This document shows, piece by piece, positions 53,111 to 62,226 of a stretch of DNA of 64,000 bases. The translations under genes were made by a program, and so were the position numbers. The DNA lies in contig NZ_JAIWNC010000057.1 of assembly GCF_020216025.1 (NCBI RefSeq), positions 1-64,000 on the forward strand, given 5' to 3'. This stretch comes from Jidongwangia harbinensis (lineage in GTDB: Bacteria; Actinomycetota; Actinomycetes; Mycobacteriales; Micromonosporaceae). Every line of letters starts with the position of its first letter. Within the stretch, counting starts at the first letter, position 1. The notes beneath the pieces were generated by a model, which saw only the letters and a list, made by a program, of their open reading frames with translations, searched no databases and was not told the DNA's origin.

Positions 53111-53602
53111 ATGACGGCAGCCTCGCGCGATCTGGCGCATCTCCGGCGGTGTGTCGCCCTTGCCGCCGAGGCGGTGGAGGCCGGCGACGACCCCTTCGGC
53201 TCCGTGCTGGTGGACGCGGGCGGTGCGGTGCTCGCGGAGGCCCGCAACCGGGAGATCAGCTCGGCGGACCCGACCGCTCACCCGGAGCTGGAGTTGGCGC
53301 AATGGGCGGCGAAGCACCTGCCGCCCGATGCGCGGGCCGCCGCAAGCGTCTACACGTCCGGCGAGCACTGCCCGATGTGCGCCGCCGCGCACGCCTGGGT
53401 CGGCCTCGGCCGGATCGTGTTCGCCGCGTCGAGTGCTCAGCTCGCCGGCTGGCGTTCCGAATGGGGGCTGGCGGCCGGGCCGGTGGCGGTCCTGCCGGTC
53501 GCCGTCGTCGCCCCCGGCACCCCGGTCACGGGTCCGGTTCCGCCGGTCGACCAGGAAATGCGCATGCTCCACGAACGCGCGGCGTCGCGGAAACCGTCCT
53601 AG
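53111..53602 (+). CDS. Nucleoside/base deaminase (CMP/dCMP deaminase superfamily)
   Basis: The 163-residue zinc enzyme has the motif TAHPELEL near residue 56 (H-P-E in place of the commoner H-A-E, with the catalytic Glu) and the second zinc-binding motif HCPMCAAAHAW near residue 86. The DDPFGSVLV start (residues about 25-33) recalls guanine deaminases and tRNA-adenosine-deaminase-like proteins, which act on free bases or nucleosides. The substrate is not decided by sequence. The ATG at 53111 is the only start that leaves a normal length. Confidence 0.88.
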   Translation: MTAASRDLAHLRRCVALAAEAVEAGDDPFGSVLVDAGGAVLAEARNREISSADPTAHPELELAQWAAKHLPPDARAAASVYTSGEHCPMCAAAHAWVGLGRIVFAASSAQLAGWRSEWGLAAGPVAVLPVAVVAPGTPVTGPVPPVDQEMRMLHERAASRKPS

Positions 53603-53743
53603 GAGCCGGCCGGCCGGGCCCGATACCAGGCATTCGGCCGCGACGGGTACAGGTGTGGGCGAGACGGCACAATGCCCCGTCCGCTCGCGCACTCTTCGTC
53701 CGGCCGGGTGGGGAGCCACCCACCGGGCCTCGACAATGACCCC

Positions 53744-55084
53744 ATGCTCGGTGCACCCGTCCTCGCTGCCCTGCGCCGTCCGCTGCTGATCGTGGCGGCG
53801 GCGCTCTGTCTCGTCACCGGTTTGTTGGTCGTCCTCTTCGGGGGTGCCTTCACCGGTGACTCGCCGGCGCGTGCGGCGGAGAGCCACACGGTCACGTTCG
53901 TCAACGACAGTGGCGAGAAGATCTGGATCGGCAGCACCGTCAACGCGGACGGTTCGGCGGCCATCGGCGGCCTGCCGACGCTCGAACCCGGGCAGCGCGC
54001 GACCATCTCGATCCCGGAGAACACCGGACCGGGGTACTGGCGCGGCAAGTTCTGGGCGCGCCAGCAGTGCACCGGCGAATCCGGCAGCACGTTCCACTGT
54101 GCGGTCGGCGACTGCGGCAACGCCGCGGACCGCTGTGTCATCAACTCGCAACAGCCGGCCAGCCTGGCCGAGTTCAACTTCGACGCGTCCGACGCCTACG
54201 GCTCGCCCTGGTACAACGTCAGCTACGTCGACGCGGTGTCGCTGCCCATCACGATCACGCCGACCGGCACGGAGGTGCGACCGGCGTCCCAGCAGTGCGG
54301 CGAGGCCGGCTGCGCCAAGCCGTTCCTGCAGGCGTGCCCGGATGCCCTCCTGATCCGTGACCAGACGGGCAAGGCATTGAACTGTGTCAACCCGAACCGG
54401 GACGCGGAAACCGACTACAGCCGGGCCATCACCGGGCTGTGCCCGAAGGCGTACAGCTGGTCCAAGCACGACGGTGTGGCGAACAACCAGACCGTGTTCC
54501 AATGCAAGCAGTGTTCCGGTTTCACGATCACCTTCCACGGCAACGGTACGCAGCCGCCGGCACCGCCGGCCCGGGTGGATCCGAAGCCGGCGCCGCAGCC
54601 GCGGGCGGTGAACCCGGAACCGCAGCAGGAGCGGGTCGCCGTACCGGGTCAGGTGCGCACGCCCGGGAAGCGGGCCCGGGCGGCCGATCCGGCGCCGCGG
54701 CCGGGCAACGCGATCGTCAGCGACTGGCAGGGCAAGTGCATCGACGTACCCGGCGCGAACTTCTCCGACGGCGTGCGGCTGCAGGTGTGGGACTGCGCCA
54801 AGTCGGACGCCCAACGGTGGACCTTCGCCGACGGTACGCTGAGAACCAGGGGCAATCTCTGCATGGATGTGGCCTGGGGATCACGGGACAACGGCGCGCC
54901 GGTGCAGATCGCCCACTGCAGCGGCAACCCGGCCCAGCAGTGGGTCCTGTCCGGCGCCGGCGACCTGGTGAACCCGCAGGCGAACAAGTGCCTCGACATC
55001 ACGGACTGGAATCCGGCCAACGGCGCGGTGCTGCAGATCTGGGAGTGCGCCGGCACGGCCAACCAGAAGTGGCACCGCGTCTGA
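53744..55084 (+). CDS. Secreted thaumatin-like/ricin-type lectin fusion
   Basis: The 446-residue protein has a signal peptide (LLIVAAALCLVTGLLVVLF), then a thaumatin-like domain (residues about 50-265: TVTFVNDSGEKIWIG, YWRGKFWARQQC, many cysteines, SPYWYNVSYVD-like block), a Pro-rich linker (about 275-325) and a ricin B-type beta-trefoil with the repeated Q-x-W signature (QVWDCAKSDAQRW, QIAHCSGNPAQQW, QIWECAGTANQKW). Both domains bind carbohydrate. Bacterial thaumatin-like proteins are thought to act on fungal beta-glucan, so this may be an antifungal or glucan-binding secreted factor. Confidence 0.9.
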   Translation: MLGAPVLAALRRPLLIVAAALCLVTGLLVVLFGGAFTGDSPARAAESHTVTFVNDSGEKIWIGSTVNADGSAAIGGLPTLEPGQRATISIPENTGPGYWRGKFWARQQCTGESGSTFHCAVGDCGNAADRCVINSQQPASLAEFNFDASDAYGSPWYNVSYVDAVSLPITITPTGTEVRPASQQCGEAGCAKPFLQACPDALLIRDQTGKALNCVNPNRDAETDYSRAITGLCPKAYSWSKHDGVANNQTVFQCKQCSGFTITFHGNGTQPPAPPARVDPKPAPQPRAVNPEPQQERVAVPGQVRTPGKRARAADPAPRPGNAIVSDWQGKCIDVPGANFSDGVRLQVWDCAKSDAQRWTFADGTLRTRGNLCMDVAWGSRDNGAPVQIAHCSGNPAQQWVLSGAGDLVNPQANKCLDITDWNPANGAVLQIWECAGTANQKWHRV

Positions 55085-55161
55085 GGCGACGAGAGTCAGC
55101 TGGCACCTGACCGAACGACGTCTGGTCGGTCGGGCCGGCGTACCCAGGTGGCGGTCGTGGA

Positions 55162-55809
55162 TCAGCTGCCGTAACCGGCCATCGTGTATGCGGCGAAGCC
55201 GGCCCCGGCCAGGACCGCCGCCGCGGCGAACGCGTGCAGGCGGGCCCGGCCGGACCGGGCGACGAGCAGGATCAGGGTGACACCGAGCACCGCTTCGATC
55301 ACGGCGGTCTGCAGGCTGTCCGTTCGGTAGTGCGCGCCACGGCCGGGTTCCGAACTGCGGTCGACCAACATGGCCGCCTCGGCGAACAGGACCGCCCCGG
55401 GCATGGCCACGGCGACCGCTCGCAGCCTGTCCGATCCCGATCGGCTCAGGCCGCCGGCCGCCCCGAACAGGGAACCGGCGAGCACCCCCAGAAACAGCCA
55501 CACCATGGCCGTCGGGGACCACAGGTTCCGCACATTGTCGTTCAGCAGGACGACAGCCGTGAGGTAGTACGCCTCCACGGCGACGACCAGCAGCACGGCC
55601 CCGGCGAGGGCGGAGCGTCGCCAGTCGGTGCGTAGCCACCATCCGATGCCGAACGCGCCGACGGCCCAGACCGCGCTGGAATTGGCCAGGTTCGCCCAGG
55701 GGTACGGCAGGCTGCGCTGGAGCAGGAGGTCTACCACGCCGAGTAGTACGCCGCAGGTCAGCACGGTCAGGACACGATGGCGCCGCCGGATCTCACGATC
55801 AATCGTCAC
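55162..55809 (-). CDS. Small polytopic membrane protein
   Basis: The 215-residue protein has about six hydrophobic segments (from VLTVLTCGVLLGVVDLLL to the C-terminal AAAVLAGAGFAAYTMAG). The overall pattern resembles the DUF6518-like family of actinomycetes, from memory. No catalytic motif is visible. It converges on the lectin gene. Confidence 0.72.
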   Translation of the reverse strand: MTIDREIRRRHRVLTVLTCGVLLGVVDLLLQRSLPYPWANLANSSAVWAVGAFGIGWWLRTDWRRSALAGAVLLVVAVEAYYLTAVVLLNDNVRNLWSPTAMVWLFLGVLAGSLFGAAGGLSRSGSDRLRAVAVAMPGAVLFAEAAMLVDRSSEPGRGAHYRTDSLQTAVIEAVLGVTLILLVARSGRARLHAFAAAAVLAGAGFAAYTMAGYGS

Positions 55810-55904
55810 GTCGTGACCTTGTCAGAACGCGCCGCCGCCGGACATCCACCGCAGGACAGACTTCCGGCCGTGCCGGCATCCGCCGTCCGCGGGCCGCCGA
55901 TGCG

Positions 55905-56384
55905 TCAGTTCCGCTCGCAGCTGATCGCGATCCGGACGAAGGAGCAGTCGTCGGTGCCGGGTCCGCCGTCGGCCGCGTTGTTGTCGTTGCCCTGACCCAG
56001 CAACAGGTCGTTGCCGTTGCCACCGAACATCCAGTCGCTGCCGGGCCCGCTCCGGATGTCGTCGTTGCCGTCCTCGGAGTAGATGATGTCGTCGCCTTCG
56101 TGGGCGTCGATCGTGTCGTTGCCCGGACCGGAGCAGATGAGGTCGTTGCCGGCGCCGGCCCTGATGTAGTCCCGGGCGTTGAACGTCAGGATGACGTCGT
56201 CGCCTTCGGTGCCGTGGGTGACGTTCCCGAGCTGTGGCCCGATGATGGTGGCCGGTTCACCGGCGCACGTGAAGGCCGCCGCCCGGGCGGGTGTACCGGT
56301 CAGCAGACCGCCGGCCGTCATCAGAACGACGGTGGCGACGGAGAAGGCGGAGCGGGTCGTGGCGGCGCTGAGTTTGTCGAACAT
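55905..56384 (-). CDS. Small secreted RTX-type calcium-binding protein
   Basis: The 159-residue protein has a signal peptide (VATVVLMTAGGLLTG, cleavage likely near ARA-AA) and about five nonapeptide-like repeats with the GGxGxDxUx pattern degenerate to GAGNDLICSGPGNDTIDA, EGDDIIYSEDGNDDIRSG and GGNGNDLLLGQGNDNN. Such repeats bind Ca2+ and fold into a parallel beta-roll. Two cysteines sit near the ends. It follows the next upstream gene by 31 bp and may be cotranscribed with it. Confidence 0.85.
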   Translation of the reverse strand: MFDKLSAATTRSAFSVATVVLMTAGGLLTGTPARAAAFTCAGEPATIIGPQLGNVTHGTEGDDVILTFNARDYIRAGAGNDLICSGPGNDTIDAHEGDDIIYSEDGNDDIRSGPGSDWMFGGNGNDLLLGQGNDNNAADGGPGTDDCSFVRIAISCERN

Positions 56385-56415
56385 CGCATCTCCCGGTTGT
56401 GCGGCTTGCGGGGTG

Positions 56416-57657
56416 TCAGGCGGGGACGAGGCGGTAGGTGCCGGATCCGTCCGGCTTCCCGCCTTCGGACTGCTGAAGTCTGCTGCCGGAGACCAGTTCG
56501 TCCTGGCTGAACATGCCCCCGCGGTAGGCCAGCTGGATTCCCACCAGGTCGGAGCCCGGCACGTCGCGGTAGATGTACAGCTTCTGCCGCAGCGGCACCG
56601 CCTCGCACGAACTCCAGTCGATGGCGGCGCCCTCGACCGCGGTGGCCCCGGCCCCGGCCCCGACGCAGGCGCCGTTCCATCTGCCGATCAGCACCGACGG
56701 TGGCATGCCGGTGGCGTCGACCGGCCCGTGGCACACCCTCCAGTGCGACGAGGTACGGACCGGGCTGGTCCACCAGAACATGTAGGGCGAGTCGTCCTGG
56801 GTCAGGTACATGCCGTTGCCGCTGATGAGGTAGTGGTAGCCCGGGTCGCAGGCGTACCCGGTGGGTATCGCCGCGGCCGTCGGGCCGACTGCCGCCGGCG
56901 TCGCGCGCCTCCCGTCGTCCGCGTCGCGCGCCGCACGGGCCGCACGCTGGGCGGCCGGGCCGGCGCATCCCAGCTCGATCTGCGCGGTTCGCATGATCGA
57001 GTTGGCCGGTACGGTGTCCTCGCAGCGCACCACGCCCTCCTGTTCGCGCCCCCAGGTGGTGTAGGTGCCGGTGGCCCGGCGGTTCCACTCGGTGACCCAG
57101 CGGCCGTCCTCCTTCTGTACGCGGTGGCACTGCAGGGCGCTCATCTGGCCGGACACCTTGTGCATGCCGGAGTACACGGCGTAGTAGCCCGGCTGGGTGA
57201 AGTTCCAGGTGAGCGTCCGCTGCTCGGTGGTCGTGGTCATGGTGGTCTTGGTCAGCTGGAACCGGGCGCTCACCTCCAGCTTGGTGAGGAACGGGATACC
57301 GAAGTTGAAGCCGGTGGAGACGGACGTGTCGTTCATTACCTGCACGGTGAGTTGCTGCTGGTAGGTCATCTGCACGACGTGGGTGCCGGTGGAGCCGGCG
57401 GTCACGAAGAAGCCCTTGAAGTGGGTGATGGCAGGCGTGATCTCCATGCTGTTCGCCCAGCCCTGGCGGCGGCCCAGATCGGAGCTGTCACAGGGCGCGC
57501 CCGGTGCGGCCTCGGTCACCGCGGACGCCGGGCCGGCCCCGGCGACGACACCCCCGGTCAGGATCAACGCGGCCAGGGCGGCCATGGTGCCGCGTCGTAG
57601 GACGCCGTTCCGGCCGGCCGGGTTCGGTGGCGGAACGGCGGTCGGTGCACGTTTCAT
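56416..57657 (-). CDS. Secreted protein, possible beta-pore-forming toxin with a lectin-like tail
   Basis: The 413-residue protein has a signal peptide (LAALILTGGVVAGAGPASA). Residues about 95-180 contain NFGIPFLTKLEVSARF, a Thr-rich alternation (TKTTMTTTTEQRTLTW) and a beta-rich part resembling aerolysin/epsilon-toxin-like pore modules, an assignment I make on pattern only. Residues about 265-400 have Trp- and Cys-containing beta repeats (GYHYLISGNGMYLTQDD; VLIGRWNGACVG; KLYIYRDV). An Ala-Arg-rich linker (AARAARDADDGRRATPAA) joins them. It sits beside the RTX gene. No protease or lipase motif is seen. Confidence 0.6.
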   Translation of the reverse strand: MKRAPTAVPPPNPAGRNGVLRRGTMAALAALILTGGVVAGAGPASAVTEAAPGAPCDSSDLGRRQGWANSMEITPAITHFKGFFVTAGSTGTHVVQMTYQQQLTVQVMNDTSVSTGFNFGIPFLTKLEVSARFQLTKTTMTTTTEQRTLTWNFTQPGYYAVYSGMHKVSGQMSALQCHRVQKEDGRWVTEWNRRATGTYTTWGREQEGVVRCEDTVPANSIMRTAQIELGCAGPAAQRAARAARDADDGRRATPAAVGPTAAAIPTGYACDPGYHYLISGNGMYLTQDDSPYMFWWTSPVRTSSHWRVCHGPVDATGMPPSVLIGRWNGACVGAGAGATAVEGAAIDWSSCEAVPLRQKLYIYRDVPGSDLVGIQLAYRGGMFSQDELVSGSRLQQSEGGKPDGSGTYRLVPA

Positions 57658-57731
57658 GGCTCTCCTCGTACGGCTGGGATCGACGCTCGGAGTGACGCCT
57701 CGGTTGTCGAGTGTGGAGCCGGGGTCCGGGG

Positions 57732-57763
57732 CGGTCCATGCCGCACCGATGCGGCATGGACCG
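57732..57763. promoter_or_regulatory. Long palindrome in a divergent promoter
   Basis: A perfect 14-bp stem (57732-57745 with 57750-57763) has a 4-nt centre CCGA. It lies between the minus-strand toxin-like gene (start 57657) and the plus-strand histidine-kinase gene (start 57792), so it is more likely an operator than a terminator. Confidence 0.65.
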
Positions 57764-57791
57764 GCCCCCGGCCACGTGCGATGCTGCGGGT

Positions 57792-59020
57792 GTGGACACT
57801 GGGCCGAGCGGTGAGGTGGCTCTGCCGCGGGCGGTCGACCTGCACCATCGGATCAGGGCGATCAGTACCGGCGTGATCCTGGTGTCCCGGCTCGGCTGCC
57901 TGGCCATGGTGGTCCTGAGTATCGTGGCGCTGGCCCGGATCGACGGGTACACGAACCGGCCGCTGGCCACGGTGGTCTACCTCGGGGTCGCGGCGTGGAG
58001 CATGGTGTTCCTGCCGGTCGTCGTGGTGCGCGATGCGCTGCCGCGCCGGGTACTCGCCGGGGACGTCGCGGTCACCGCGGCTGCCGTGGCGACCCTGCCC
58101 TGGGCACTGGACGACGAGGCGTTCTCCACGGTGGCGGTGCCCGACTTCGAGCCGGTCGGGGTGTCGGCCGCGGTCGCGTGGCGCTGGCCACCGCGTCGTG
58201 GTGGGCCACCGCCGCCGGATGCCTGACGCTGGCGGCGGCGTTCGGCACGGCGCAGTTCGCGTCACCCGAGTACGTCGACGTGGCGTCGACGCTGAACATC
58301 GTCGCATGGCAGGCCGTCACCGCCGCCTGCTGCTGCCTGTTCATCCGCCGTCTGCGGGCGGTGGCCGACGCGGTGGACGCGGCCACCGACCAGGTGATCG
58401 CCGCCCGGGAGCGCCTCGCCGCACGGCGCAGCCAGGCCGAGGAGCGGATCCGCCATTTCCACGAGCATCTACGCCGGCATCGTGCGCTGCACGACGGCCC
58501 GCTGCGCCTGCTGACCGCGATCGCCGGCCAGGGGAATGCGGGACATCCCGATCCGGAGGTACGTCGTCAGGCCGCGATCAGCGCCAACGTGCTGCGCGGC
58601 ACGACACCCGATCACCCCGACGGCACCCTGACCGACCTGTCCCTCGCGCTCATCGAGGAGGGCAACGACAGCGCCGCGCTGGGGCTGCGGGTGGAGTACC
58701 ACTTCGCCAATCTCCCCGACTCGCTGCCCACCGACGTCCTACTGGCGTTCCGGCATGCGGCCGGTGAGGCGCTGGCGAACGTCGCCCGGCACGCCGGCAG
58801 CAGCCGGGTACGGTTGACCGCCCTGACCGTACGGCAGCCGCTCCCGATCGTGGTGGTCGCCGTGGTCGACCAGGGCAAGGGCTTCGACCCGGATCTCACC
58901 CCGCCCGGCTACGGCATCCGGCAGTCCATCACCACGCGCATGGGCGAGGTCGGCGGTGCGGCCACTGTGGACAGTCATCCCGGCCAGGGCACCCGCGTCG
59001 ACCTGCGGTGGCCGGGATGA
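57792..59020 (+). pseudogene. Sensor histidine kinase (NarL-class) interrupted by a frameshift
   Basis: Two frames must be joined to make one kinase. The first (from GTG 57792 to about 58177) encodes membrane helices (VILVSRLGCLAMVVLSIVAL and two more). The second, in another frame, continues with further helices (ATAAGCLTLAAAFG), a coiled H-box region and a HATPase_c domain (AGEALANVARHA, DQGKGFD, GYGIRQS). One missing base near 58177 (GGTCGCGTGGCG, where GGTCGCGGTGGCG would read through) explains the shift. A sequencing error is possible. The response-regulator gene overlaps its stop (ATGA). Confidence 0.78.
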
Positions 59021-59637
59021 TCCGGGTCGCGGTCGTCGACAACGACAAGCTGGTGCCGGCCGGCCTGCGCGCCCTGCTCGCCGGGGTCGGTGACCTCCGG
59101 CTCGTGCACACCGCCACCACCGTGGGCGAGCACCTCGCCGCCGCGCCCGACGTCGACGTCGTCCTGCTCGACCTGCGCCTCGAGGACGGCACCGAGCCGG
59201 CCGGCAACGTGGCGGTACTGCGCCGCGGCGGTGCCCGGGTGCTGGTCTTCTCGGTGCACGGGGATCGGCGCCACGTGCGTGCCACCGTCCGCGCCGGTGC
59301 CGGCGGGTACCTCATCAAGGACGACGACGCCGACAAACTCGCTGACGCCATCCGCAGCGTGCACGCGGGACACCTGGCCCTCACCGCCGAGTTGATGAGC
59401 ATCATCAACGACGACCCACCTGAACTGTCGCCGCAGGAGGCCCGCGCCCTCTACCTCTACGGCACCGGCAGCACCCTTGCCGCGACCGCGCGCCGCATGG
59501 GTGTGACCATCCCGACCGTGCGCTCCTACCTCGTCCGGACCCGGGCCAAATGGGCCGCCATCGACGAACCCGTCGACGACATCCGTACCCTCGTCCACGA
59601 GTACCGACCTCCACCCGCCGACGCCCCGGAACAGTGA
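59017..59637 (+). CDS. NarL-family response regulator
   Basis: The 206-residue protein has a receiver-like N-terminus (VAVVDNDKLV, VVLLDLRLEDG, LVFSVHGD) and a C-terminal helix-turn-helix (LSPQEARALYLYGTGS, TARRMGVTIPTVRSYL). The Asp in DLRLEDG is the likely phospho-acceptor, although the first acidic pair is ND rather than DD, so phosphorylation may be altered. It overlaps the interrupted kinase gene by the ATGA at 59017-59020 and is probably its partner. Confidence 0.85.
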   Translation: MIRVAVVDNDKLVPAGLRALLAGVGDLRLVHTATTVGEHLAAAPDVDVVLLDLRLEDGTEPAGNVAVLRRGGARVLVFSVHGDRRHVRATVRAGAGGYLIKDDDADKLADAIRSVHAGHLALTAELMSIINDDPPELSPQEARALYLYGTGSTLAATARRMGVTIPTVRSYLVRTRAKWAAIDEPVDDIRTLVHEYRPPPADAPEQ

Positions 59638-59696
59638 GGCGCACGCCTTCCGGTCCGCGGGAGACGCCCCGCTTCAGGAGGCGGATCAGGCGGCGT

Positions 59697-60734
59697 TCAC
59701 TCCGGGCGGTTCGGCGCCGGGCCCGGGAAGTCGATCACCAGGGGACGCGACGGGACCGGAATGGCCGCCGCGTGGTCGAGGTCGGCCCCGCCCGGATAGC
59801 ACCAGGTCCGGGCGATGCACAGCTTCACCCGCTGGCCGGGCAGCAGGCGCACGGCGTACCGGTTGCTGTCCGGGGCGTCGCTGACGGCCATGATCTCGTG
59901 GGTCGAGGCGTGGAAGGCGTACACCGGGCCCAGCACCGGCTGGTCCGGCGTCCCGCCGACGGCGTTGCCGGAGACCACCGTGCCGGTGCGGAACAACTGG
60001 TCGGCGACGGTGGTCTGCCCGGCGACGACCGGGATGCCGTGGGCCCGTCGGCGGTCGGCGGCGTTGCCGGACCAGTGGGCGGCCACCGTGCTGGCCGGCC
60101 CGGCCGTCCCGTCCGGCGAGAAGAACAGCTTCCAGCGGTACGGCCCCAGCCCGGTGAACGTGTATCGACCCGATCCGGCGACGTTCGGGGTGGTCTCGCG
60201 CCACAACGGGTCCATGGACGCGACCGACACCTGGGCCGTGACCGGTGTGCCCGAGACCGCTTCGGTGAGCGTGCCGGTGATCGCTCCGGCGGGGTCCAGC
60301 CGCACCTCGGGGAGGGTGCGGACGCCGTCGGCCGGCGCGGTCACGACCAGGGCGGTGTCCCGGTCACCGGTGCCACCGCGTACGCCCAGCCACTGCATGC
60401 CGTGTGCCGGGTCGCCGGGCTGCACGAAGAACGAGTAGCGGCCCGGCAGGAGCCCCTCGAACACGACTGTGCCGGTGGCATCGGACGCGGCCCGGGCGTC
60501 CCAGAGATCGGCGAAACGCTCCTGCGCGGAGACCGCGTGGACGGTCACTCCGGCCACCGCGGCGCCCGTGCCGCCGTCTCGTACGACGGTGGTGATGCGC
60601 CCGGGTTCGGCGGCCACCGACGCCCCGGCGGCGCTCACCGGTGCGGGAAGCGCCCCCGCCACCGCGGTCACGCTGACGGCCAGCGACAGGACGGCCGTCG
60701 CCGCCGTCCGCGGGATGCTGAGGTCCGGTGCCAT
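59697..60734 (-). CDS. Secreted protein with carboxypeptidase-regulatory-like (CNA-B-type) repeats
   Basis: The 345-residue protein has a signal peptide (VLSLAVSVTAVAGALPAPVSA). Repeated beta-sandwich modules of about 80-90 residues follow, with G-A-AVAGVTVHA, GTVVFEGLLPGRYSFFV and GRYTFTGLGPYRWKLFF, where the G-x-F-x-F-x-x-L-x-P-G-x-Y pattern is the family mark. Such modules are usually structural or adhesive. No LPXTG or membrane anchor is visible at the C-terminus, so it is likely released. GGAAGGCGGAG precedes the ATG at 60734. Confidence 0.85.
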   Translation of the reverse strand: MAPDLSIPRTAATAVLSLAVSVTAVAGALPAPVSAAGASVAAEPGRITTVVRDGGTGAAVAGVTVHAVSAQERFADLWDARAASDATGTVVFEGLLPGRYSFFVQPGDPAHGMQWLGVRGGTGDRDTALVVTAPADGVRTLPEVRLDPAGAITGTLTEAVSGTPVTAQVSVASMDPLWRETTPNVAGSGRYTFTGLGPYRWKLFFSPDGTAGPASTVAAHWSGNAADRRRAHGIPVVAGQTTVADQLFRTGTVVSGNAVGGTPDQPVLGPVYAFHASTHEIMAVSDAPDSNRYAVRLLPGQRVKLCIARTWCYPGGADLDHAAAIPVPSRPLVIDFPGPAPNRPE

Positions 60735-60872
60735 GCTCCGCCTTCCTGTTTCGCGCGATCGGATCAGCGTCGATCGATGCCGATCGTGATCAGTAGGGCC
60801 GAAGGTCCCGAACGTCGGCGGCGTCACGGCGCCGGGTACGCGGCGCGGTCACCGTGCCGGCGACCGCGTGGG

Positions 60873-61286
60873 TCAGACCTCGTGGGCCCCGGGCACGAGA
60901 TCGGCGAGCAGCTTCTCCACCCGGGTCCGGATCTCGTCGCGGATCGGGCGCACGGACTCGACGCCCTTGCCGGCCGGGTCTTCGAGCTTCCAGTCCTCGT
61001 ACCGTTTGCCGGGGAAGATCGGGCAGGCGTCGCCGCAGCCCATGGTGATGATGACGTCGCTGCTCTCGGCGGTCTCCCACTCGAGCTTCTTCGGCGTCTG
61101 GTCGGTGAGGTCGATGCCGACCTCGGCCATCGCCTCGACCGCGGCCGGGTTGACGGCCGTGCCGGGCGCGGAGCCGGCGGAGCGGACCTCGACGGTGTCG
61201 CCGGCGAGGTGACGCAGCCAGCCGGCGGCCATCTGGGACCGGCCGGCGTTGTGCACGCAGACGAACAGGACGCTGGGCTTGCTCAT
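60873..61286 (-). CDS. arsC: Arsenate reductase (low-molecular-weight phosphatase fold)
   Basis: It reduces arsenate to arsenite so that it can be exported. The 137-residue protein has the active-site loop VCVHNAGRS (C-x5-R-S) near residue 10 and two later cysteines in MGCGDACP (residues about 80-87), the resolving pair of thioredoxin- or mycothiol-dependent enzymes. The DxxP-like acid is in KLEDPAG. AGGAGG precedes the ATG at 61286. It is the third gene of an arsenic operon with a porin and an ArsR-type regulator. Confidence 0.93.
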   Translation of the reverse strand: MSKPSVLFVCVHNAGRSQMAAGWLRHLAGDTVEVRSAGSAPGTAVNPAAVEAMAEVGIDLTDQTPKKLEWETAESSDVIITMGCGDACPIFPGKRYEDWKLEDPAGKGVESVRPIRDEIRTRVEKLLADLVPGAHEV

Positions 61287-61390
61287 CGGATGTGCCTCCT
61301 GGTGGTGTCGGTGGGTGTCGAGGTCGAGCAGGTGGTGACGACCGGCCGTGCGGGCCGGGTTGATCAGCCCGCGGAACGCCGGCCGGGTCC

Positions 61391-62143
61391 TCATCGGCGG
61401 CCGGTGGGTGCGGCGGGACCGGGGTCGTGGTGGGCGACGACCACCTCGCCGGCCGCCTGCCGCACGCCCGGGTAGAGCGCGAGGAGCAGGCCCACACCCA
61501 CGGCGACGCCGACGATCTGGGCGACGACGAAGCCGGGCACGGAGGCCGGGGCGATCCCGGCGAAGGTGTCGGTGAACGCGCGGCCGATCGTCACGGCCGG
61601 GTTGGCGAAGCTGGTGCTGCTGGTGAACCAGTAGGCGGCGCCGATGTAGGCGCCGACCGCGGCCGGTGCGACCGCGGCCCGGCCGGACCGGGCCAGGGCG
61701 AAGATCAGCAGGATCAGCCCGGCGGTGGCGACGACCTCACCCAGCCACAGATGTCCGGCGGCCCGTTCCTTGCCGGAGAAGTCGATTGCGGCGAGGTCGA
61801 ACATCAGGTTCGCCAGAATCGACCCGGCGATCGCCCCGGCGGTCTGGGCGACGGCGTATCCGCCGAGCTGACGGGCGGTCAGGCCGGTCCGGTCGCGCCG
61901 GCCGAGGAACCAGTCGGCAGCGGAGACCACCGGGTTGAAGTGCGCGCCGGACACCGGCCCGAACGTGAGGATCAGGGCACCGAGCGCGAACGCGGTCGCG
62001 ACCGAGTTCTGCAGCAGTTGCAGGCCGACGTCGTCCGGCGACAGCGTGGTCGCCATGACGCCGGAGCCGACGACCGCGGTGACCAGCAGGGCGGTGCCGA
62101 CGAACTCGGCGAGCAGTCGCCGCCAGGTCGCAACAGGGTTCAT
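61391..62143 (-). CDS. Aquaglyceroporin-like MIP channel in an arsenic operon
   Basis: The 250-residue membrane protein has six helices and two half-helices. The pore motifs are NPV (HFNPVVSA near residue 70) and NPA (FANPAVTIGR near 185). The first NPA being NPV is seen in several aquaglyceroporins. Placed between an ArsR-ArsC fusion and ArsC, it probably lets arsenite flow out after reduction, as described for AqpS in Sinorhizobium. No Acr3 or ArsB pump is present here. Confidence 0.9.
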   Translation of the reverse strand: MNPVATWRRLLAEFVGTALLVTAVVGSGVMATTLSPDDVGLQLLQNSVATAFALGALILTFGPVSGAHFNPVVSAADWFLGRRDRTGLTARQLGGYAVAQTAGAIAGSILANLMFDLAAIDFSGKERAAGHLWLGEVVATAGLILLIFALARSGRAAVAPAAVGAYIGAAYWFTSSTSFANPAVTIGRAFTDTFAGIAPASVPGFVVAQIVGVAVGVGLLLALYPGVRQAAGEVVVAHHDPGPAAPTGRR

Positions 62144-62226
62144 GGGTACGGGTTCTCCACGTGATGGTGAGCGGGTCAGGCGGGGACGGGCCGGTCGGGG
62201 AGCGGCGGACGCGGCGTTCGGGGTGG

